NCBI RefSeq assembly: GCF_900107145.1
Contig: NZ_FNOW01000014.1
Coordinates: forward strand, 1-64,000
From: Allochromatium warmingii
Lineage (GTDB): Bacteria > Pseudomonadota > Gammaproteobacteria > Chromatiales > Chromatiaceae
Direction: 5' to 3'
DNA length: 64,000 nt
Below are positions 57,812 through 64,000 of the stretch, piece after piece. A program made the translations under genes and the position numbers. The first letter of the stretch is position 1. The number at the start of each line of letters is the position of its first letter. The notes under the pieces were generated by a model that searched no databases, had not been told where the DNA came from, and worked only from the letters and a program-made list of their open reading frames with translations.

Positions 57812-58541
57812 CCATCAGCGCAGTCGCCGTCTCACGAATCCACTGCTCAACCTGCGCGTTAAGTGCCTCAACCCCGTCGGCGCACGTCAACGGCTCACCA
57901 ATCACCAGCCGAATCCGCCCCGGATAGCGCAGCAGCGACCGCGCTGGCCAGCAAGCGCCCGCATTGTGCGCAATCGGCAACACCCGCCGCCCCGCCTGAC
58001 ACGCCAAACGCGCACCACCGGCATTAAACCGCCCAATCTGCCCGGGCGGTTGGCGCGTGCCCTCGGGATAAATCACCACACTGATGCCCTGATCGAGCCG
58101 TTCTTGACCGACGCGCAACAGCGTTTTGAGCGCATTGATTGGCTTGCCGCGATCAATCGCAATCGGCTCCAACAGCGCCAGCGCCCAGCCAAAAAACGGC
58201 ACCCACAGCAATTCCCGCTTCAGCACCGTCGCCTGCGGTGAAATTAACAATTGCAAATAAAACGTCTCCCACTCGCTTTGATGATTCGCCATAATGACTA
58301 CGGGTTCATTGATGGGTATATGTTCACGTCCACTGACTTCGATTTCGATGCCATTGAGCTGACGCAATAGCCACATCGTCGCCCGTGTCCAATGATTGAC
58401 AAAGCGATGACGCTGGGCGCGTGTTTGCAGCGGGGCCAGCGCCAGACTGGTGATACTGTGCAGAATTCCGAGTAGATAATAGAGGACGAAAAACAGCACA
58501 CTGCGTAGATACATTTCCGAGGCAATATTGTTTTTTTGCAT
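57786..58541 (-). CDS. 1-acyl-sn-glycerol-3-phosphate acyltransferase paralogue
   Basis: A 251-residue PlsC-like protein. The ATG at 58541 is preferred since GGAG lies 6 nt upstream; starts at 58559 or 58514 are possible. An N-terminal membrane segment (SVLFFVLYYLLGILHSIT) precedes the blocks MANHQSEWETFYLQLL, PIAIDRGKPINALKTLL, VIYPEGTRQPPGQIGRF, and RRVLPIAHNAG. It has the same overall plan as the protein at 20839-21546 but is only moderately alike, so the chromosome has at least two PlsC-type enzymes, perhaps with different acyl preferences. Confidence 0.92.
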   Translation of the reverse strand: MQKNNIASEMYLRSVLFFVLYYLLGILHSITSLALAPLQTRAQRHRFVNHWTRATMWLLRQLNGIEIEVSGREHIPINEPVVIMANHQSEWETFYLQLLISPQATVLKRELLWVPFFGWALALLEPIAIDRGKPINALKTLLRVGQERLDQGISVVIYPEGTRQPPGQIGRFNAGGARLACQAGRRVLPIAHNAGACWPARSLLRYPGRIRLVIGEPLTCADGVEALNAQVEQWIRETATALMATPPDSPA

Positions 58542-58625
58542 GATTGACTCCGAGAGCATAGATATTCAAAGCTCGAAGTTTAAACCGCTTGATTATTTTG
58601 CGTTCCGTATTAGCATACGGCGACT

Positions 58626-59036
58626 ATGGATATTGATACCGACGAGCACATCAAGCACCGCGAAATCCTGTTTCATCGGATTCATCCGAATCCGCATCAA
58701 GCACGAACAGCGGCGCATTTTTTGCTTGAGGCTGACGGCATTCTGCACGCCGAGCCCGCCTCGCCGTTGCTCTTACATGTCCGCTATAACGTGCTCAAAA
58801 CAACCCTGATTGAAATCGAAGCGGCGCTGATTGAACTCGGCCTGCATCTCGACACCAGTCTGTTCAATCGCTTGCGGCGGGCGCTGCATCATTACACGGA
58901 TGAAACGGTTCGCGCCAACAGCGGCTGTGAACGCGATGAGCGCATCATCACCCAACATCTATTCGCCAAGCGGTACGCGCTGATCGAACACGGCTGCCGC
59001 GACGAACGCCCCGAACACTGGCGGCGTTATCTCTAA
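58626..59036 (+). CDS. Conserved hypothetical protein
   Basis: A 136-residue soluble protein that I do not recognise. It is mostly helical, with HREILFHRIHPNPHQARTAA, LLLHVRYNVLKTTLIEIEAA and RLRRALHHYTDETVRANSGC. Codon use matches its neighbours, and the ATG follows a reasonable region, so it is likely real. It is divergent from the acyltransferase gene (84 bp gap). Many His and Arg residues are present but no known metal or nucleotide motif. Confidence 0.65.
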   Translation: MDIDTDEHIKHREILFHRIHPNPHQARTAAHFLLEADGILHAEPASPLLLHVRYNVLKTTLIEIEAALIELGLHLDTSLFNRLRRALHHYTDETVRANSGCERDERIITQHLFAKRYALIEHGCRDERPEHWRRYL

Positions 59037-59389
59037 ATTCTCGCCGCTGCTCGGCTTTTCTCGCCTAAATTTAGTCTGATCCCGCCTGCATCTTAAGTGC
59101 CGGATGCGATGCAGTGGCGTGTTCGTGTGTCCGCTGCGCAATATCGCAAAACTTAGCACTGTCTCACAGTCTGCAAACAACAAACGGTTTAGACTCGATT
59201 GCACTGGACACTAAAAAACCGTTCCGCACCGCTCGAATGGCGAGCCATATTTGGCGCTGTGGCGTAGGGCGGCGGGATTTTGCGGATGAGGCCGTTTTTG
59301 CGATGAAGATGCTTGATACCACACGCTACAGACCGAGTACGGAACACGCATGGCTGGAGGCTGCCGCTACATTGGAGGGTGAGCTAATC

Positions 59390-59773
59390 ATGCACTGCGA
59401 CCCTGACTTAGCAAGCCGACCGGAACGCGATCTGGAAATCCGCGCTTATTATCGCGGTGAACAGCGCAGTGTGCTGCTGCACGATGTGATCTATCTGCGA
59501 GCGGATCAAAAATACGTTAGCGTCCATCATTTGCACGGCGTGCTGTTGGTGGATCGCTCGTTACGAGCCTTTGAGCGTGAATTTCCCGATTTGCTTCTGC
59601 GCATTCATCGCAATACGTTGGTGGCGCGTTCGTGTCTGCGTGGACTGCATAAACACGCCGATGGCGCGATGCGGGCGGTGCTTAGTGGCTGTTCAGAGCA
59701 TCTGATTGTCAGTCGGCGTCATGTGCGGGCGGTGTTGGGGCAGCTTGCAGCCGTTGCAGCATCCAGCGAGTAG
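59390..59773 (+). CDS. LytTR DNA-binding domain protein without a receiver domain
   Basis: A 127-residue protein from the ATG at 59390, which has GGAGGGTGAG just upstream; the open frame extends to 59114, with another ATG at 59303. The C-terminal 100 residues are a LytTR domain as in AlgR: VLLHDVIYLRADQKYVSVHH, DRSLRAFEREFPDLLLRIHR and TLVARSCLRGLHKH. AlgR-type regulators have an N-terminal receiver, absent here. It may be a stand-alone regulator or the remnant of a response regulator. The 179-bp gap after it shows nothing beyond a 5-bp hairpin. Confidence 0.8.
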   Translation: MHCDPDLASRPERDLEIRAYYRGEQRSVLLHDVIYLRADQKYVSVHHLHGVLLVDRSLRAFEREFPDLLLRIHRNTLVARSCLRGLHKHADGAMRAVLSGCSEHLIVSRRHVRAVLGQLAAVAASSE

Positions 59774-59952
59774 CTTCCGGCTACCAGCGGGGGCGGTCAG
59801 GGGTGGATGCGTAAAAGTAGGAGTTGACCGAGCGCTATGGTTTGAGCTGCCAGTAGTGCCCCGATTCGCAGGATTCAGTTGTATCAGTAAATGCGTATCT
59901 AGCTAGATTGAACGCATCCTAAATCCTTTGGATTGGGGTACTACCAAAACAT

Positions 59953-61527
59953 CTATTCCCACTCAATCGTCCCCGGCGGTTTGCCGGTGATGTCATACAC
60001 CACCCGCGAAACATTCGGCACTTCGTTCGCAATACGTCGGCAGACTAAATCTAAAAAGTCATAGGGCAGATGCGCCCAACGTGCTGTCATAAAATCAATG
60101 GTTTCAACTGCTCGCAACGCAATAACTGGCGCATAGAGCCGATTATCACCGACTACGCCCACTGAACGCACCGGCAGAAATACGGCGAATGCTTGCGAGA
60201 CTTGATCGTATAGATCGGCGCGGCGCAATTCTTCGATAAAAATATGATCGGCTTGACGCAATGTATCAGCTGAATCTTTATGCACTTCGCCGAGAATGCG
60301 CACGCCTAAACCTGGCCCGGGGAATGGATGACGATAGACCATTTCATAAGGCAAGCCTAACTCAACACCGATTTTGCGCACTTCATCTTTGAATAGCTCA
60401 CGCAATGGCTCAACCAGCTTGAGATTCATTTCTTCAGGCAAACCACCGACATTATGATGCGATTTAATCACCTTCGCTTTGCCGGTTTTTGATCCCGCTG
60501 ATTCGATCACATCCGGGTAAATCGTGCCTTGGGCTAACCATTTTACATCTTGCAGCTTGCTTGCTTCATCTTCGAATACTTCGATAAAAGTATTACCGAT
60601 AATTTTGCGTTTTTGTTCGGGATCGGTGACACCCTTTAAGCGACTCAAAAATCGCTCTTCTGCATCGACGCGAATCACTCGCACCCCCATGTGTCGCGCA
60701 AAGGTACTCATGACTTGATCGCCTTCGCCGAGTCGCAATAAACCATTATCAACGAATACACAGGTTAATTGCTCGCCAATCGCACGCTGTAATAACGCGG
60801 CGACGACACTGGAATCAACACCACCCGATAGCCCAAGCAAAACATGATCGGTACCGACTTGCGCTCGAATCCGCGCCAGACTGTCTTCAATAATATTGTC
60901 CGGCGTCCAAAGCCGACCGCAGCCGCAAATATCGTGAATAAACCGTTCGAGAATGCGCTGTCCTTGACGGGTGTGCGTGACTTCGGGATGGAATTGCACG
61001 CCATAAAAGCGGCGCGATTCGTCGGCAATACCGGCTAACGGTGCGCTATCGGTTTCAGCGATGACGCTGAATCCGGGCGGTAGCACATCAACGCGGTCGC
61101 CGTGACTCATCCACACATCGAGCAGGCCGTAACCCTCAGGGCTGGTGTGATCTTCGATCTGGCGCAATAGCCGCGAGTGCCCGCGAGCGCGTACCTGAGC
61201 ATAGCCATATTCGCGGTGTGTCGAGGGCACTACTGCGCCGCCGAGTTGCGCGGCCATTGTTTGCAGCCCGTAGCAGATGCCGAGCACCGGCACGCCGAGT
61301 TCAAACACGATGGGATCGGCACGCGGCGTTTCGGCTTCATGAACTGATTGCGGGCCGCCGGAGAGAATAACGCCATTGGGCGCAAATTCACGGATTGATT
61401 GGGCGTCCAAATCCCAGGCGTGGAGTTCGCAATACACTCCCGCCTCGCGCACGCGCCGGGCGATGAGTTGGGTATATTGCGATCCGAAATCGAGAATTAA
61501 AATGCGGTCGGCGTGAATATTAGACAT
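59953..61527 (-). CDS. guaA: GMP synthase (glutamine-hydrolysing)
   Basis: A 524-residue enzyme that aminates XMP to GMP. The class I glutaminase Cys is in [17 protein letters not shown], with the His-Glu at [10 protein letters not shown]. The ATP-pyrophosphatase P-loop is [29 protein letters not shown]-type sequence ([19 protein letters not shown]) and [15 protein letters not shown] follow; the end is [10 protein letters not shown]. It is downstream of guaB on the same strand, but a Uma2-type gene and a repeat lie between. Confidence 0.98.
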   Translation of the reverse strand: MSNIHADRILILDFGSQYTQLIARRVREAGVYCELHAWDLDAQSIREFAPNGVILSGGPQSVHEAETPRADPIVFELGVPVLGICYGLQTMAAQLGGAVVPSTHREYGYAQVRARGHSRLLRQIEDHTSPEGYGLLDVWMSHGDRVDVLPPGFSVIAETDSAPLAGIADESRRFYGVQFHPEVTHTRQGQRILERFIHDICGCGRLWTPDNIIEDSLARIRAQVGTDHVLLGLSGGVDSSVVAALLQRAIGEQLTCVFVDNGLLRLGEGDQVMSTFARHMGVRVIRVDAEERFLSRLKGVTDPEQKRKIIGNTFIEVFEDEASKLQDVKWLAQGTIYPDVIESAGSKTGKAKVIKSHHNVGGLPEEMNLKLVEPLRELFKDEVRKIGVELGLPYEMVYRHPFPGPGLGVRILGEVHKDSADTLRQADHIFIEELRRADLYDQVSQAFAVFLPVRSVGVVGDNRLYAPVIALRAVETIDFMTARWAHLPYDFLDLVCRRIANEVPNVSRVVYDITGKPPGTIEWE

Positions 61528-61580
61528 GAAGAATGAGAATAATCAGCAGGTCGTGGTGATGAGGGATGACGAATCGAAAA

Positions 61581-61677
61581 TTAGACAGGATTAACAGGAT
61601 TGCTCAAGATTAACAGGAATTGAAATATTGAATCAATCCTGATTTGATTGGCGAAATCGTGTTAATTCGGTTTAATT
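61581..61677. repeat. Dispersed ACAGGATTAACAGGAT inverted-repeat element, copy 5 (degenerate)
   Basis: Left arm TTAGACAGGATTAACAGGAT is well kept; the right arm (ATCGTGTTAATTCGGTTTAA) is eroded. It lies between guaA and the Uma2 gene, overlapping the last codons of the latter. Confidence 0.75.
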
Positions 61678-62277
61678 GCGCAGTGCGTCGCGGTAAGCGC
61701 GGATCGCTTCGTAGGTTGTTGGGCGATCAAGAAAAGCGGTGAGTAGCTCAAGGTCGAGTCCGGGCAGCACTTCACTGGCGGTAAGCGGAAGATACCGCTC
61801 GTCGTGTAATCCATAGGCTTGAATATGTCCTTTGCGCCAATACCAGACTTCCGCTACGCCGAGTTTGCGGTAAATATCGAGTTTATCAATGCGTCCAGAT
61901 GTCCAAAGCACTTCGATTACTAAATGCGGCTGTTCACGCGGTGAATCGCCAAAGATATAGCATTCGTCTGGTTCAGCGCCTCGCATACGATCTGGTGCTT
62001 TTAATGTCCAAGAACCGACTGCTAAAAAGGGGATCTCGCGTTCCAGACAATAGACTTCGACTAAGCGGCCGATTAAGGATTTAACCAATTCATGCGTAAA
62101 AGACGGACTCATGATCTCAACCACCCCATCTAAATAAGCGATGCGCGGGGCGGAATGATCGCCGCGCATATCAAGTAGGCGCTCATAATCCTCCCAGCTA
62201 ATCCCGGATAAATGAATGATATGATCTTCGACCGGTTGTTCGTCGTGCTGTTCGTATTGAGCTTGGGTGTACATCAT
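61672..62277 (-). CDS. Uma2 family endonuclease (DUF820)
   Basis: A 201-residue protein of the Uma2/DUF820 family, with a PD-(D/E)XK-like nuclease fold; the biological role is unknown and these genes are highly multi-copy in some genomes. ISWEDYERLLDMRGDHSAPR, IAYLDGVVEIMSPSFTHELV, and GAEPDECYIFGDSPREQPHL are typical, and the catalytic E-x-K-like strand is LVIEVLWTSGRIDKLDIYRK. GVAEVWYWRKGHIQAYGL follows. It separates guaB from guaA, with repeats on both flanks, suggesting an insertion. Confidence 0.92.
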   Translation of the reverse strand: MMYTQAQYEQHDEQPVEDHIIHLSGISWEDYERLLDMRGDHSAPRIAYLDGVVEIMSPSFTHELVKSLIGRLVEVYCLEREIPFLAVGSWTLKAPDRMRGAEPDECYIFGDSPREQPHLVIEVLWTSGRIDKLDIYRKLGVAEVWYWRKGHIQAYGLHDERYLPLTASEVLPGLDLELLTAFLDRPTTYEAIRAYRDALRN

Positions 62278-62296
62278 GGCGCTTCCTCAGACACTG

Positions 62297-62417
62297 AAAA
62301 CCGCACAGACGCGAAGCGTATCAAACATTTTGATATTCGATCAAATTAAATTAATCTTAATTTTGATCTGAATTAAAATCAAACTATTCTGAGCGTACTT
62401 TGCGTCTTTGCGGTTTA
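62297..62417. repeat. Inverted repeat with AAACCGCAAAGACGCAAAG arms
   Basis: The left arm (62297-62318) reads AAAACCGCACAGACGCGAAG and the right arm (62393-62417) is the reverse complement of AAACCGCAAAGACGCAAAG, with an AT-rich centre containing further imperfect pairing. It lies between guaB and the Uma2 gene. A single related arm is at 40891-40910. Confidence 0.7.
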
Positions 62418-62436
62418 TTTCAAAGAGGACAAGCAA

Positions 62437-63999
<1,563 letters not shown>

Positions 64000-64000
64000 C

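Overview
The window looks like chromosomal DNA of a gammaproteobacterium of moderately high GC, perhaps a Chromatiales, Thiotrichales or Competibacter-like lineage. That placement is inferred from conserved gene blocks (glyQS-gmhB-plsC; pth-rplY-prs-tRNA-Gln-ispE; hemA-prfA-prmC; lptM-lysA-dapF-DUF484), a split glycine decarboxylase and the dispersed repeats; no rRNA is present to confirm it. Coding density is high and most genes are housekeeping.

Layout. 1-5 kb (minus): an Rpn-type nuclease gene cut by the window edge, a CobE/CbiG C-terminal-like cobalamin protein, glycine cleavage genes gcvPA, gcvH and gcvT, a DUF29 protein and a zinc-ribbon protein. 5-11 kb: a structured RNA-like leader, a phosphorothioation-associated putative methyltransferase, a zinc-ribbon hypothetical and a FimX-like degenerate REC-REC-GGDEF-EAL protein. 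11-20 kb (mostly plus): TPP riboswitch and thiC, proline iminopeptidase, dtd, an inserted YoeB toxin-antitoxin cassette, lptM-lysA-methyltransferase-dapF-DUF484, a sulfotransferase, a Sel1 protein and a lipoprotein. 21-31 kb: plsC, gmhB, glyS, glyQ (minus), glgC (plus), then a minus-strand set with an L,D-transpeptidase and a large hybrid histidine kinase. 31-41 kb: phoU and a DUF389 membrane protein, an orphan HycG/NuoB-like subunit, an alpha/beta hydrolase, mutM, a four-gene Gld-type ABC exporter operon and cobD. 41-48 kb (plus): a second copy of the structured RNA, a peptide/nickel-type ABC permease and double ATPase, a small secreted protein, a four-S1-domain protein and hemW. 48-64 kb: pth, rplY, prs, tRNA-Gln, ispE, a TPR protein, hemA, prfA, DUF29, prmC, an acyltransferase, a LytTR protein, guaA, a Uma2 protein and guaB.

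The most notable signal is a pair of about 200-nt leaders (5172-5364 and 41007-41194). They share a GATAACCAA hairpin loop and at least four helices plus a pseudoknot, and the paired bases differ between the copies in compensating ways. This points to a conserved structured RNA. A HEARO/IscB omega-RNA-like stand-alone element is my best but unproven guess. Other signals are a YoeB cassette flanked by 26-bp direct repeats copied from the end of dtd, a perfect 91-bp tandem duplication at the end of a hydrolase gene, five copies of an ACAGGATTAACAGGAT inverted-repeat element, and accessory genes (DUF29, Uma2, YoeB, Rpn) sitting inside or beside otherwise conserved operons.
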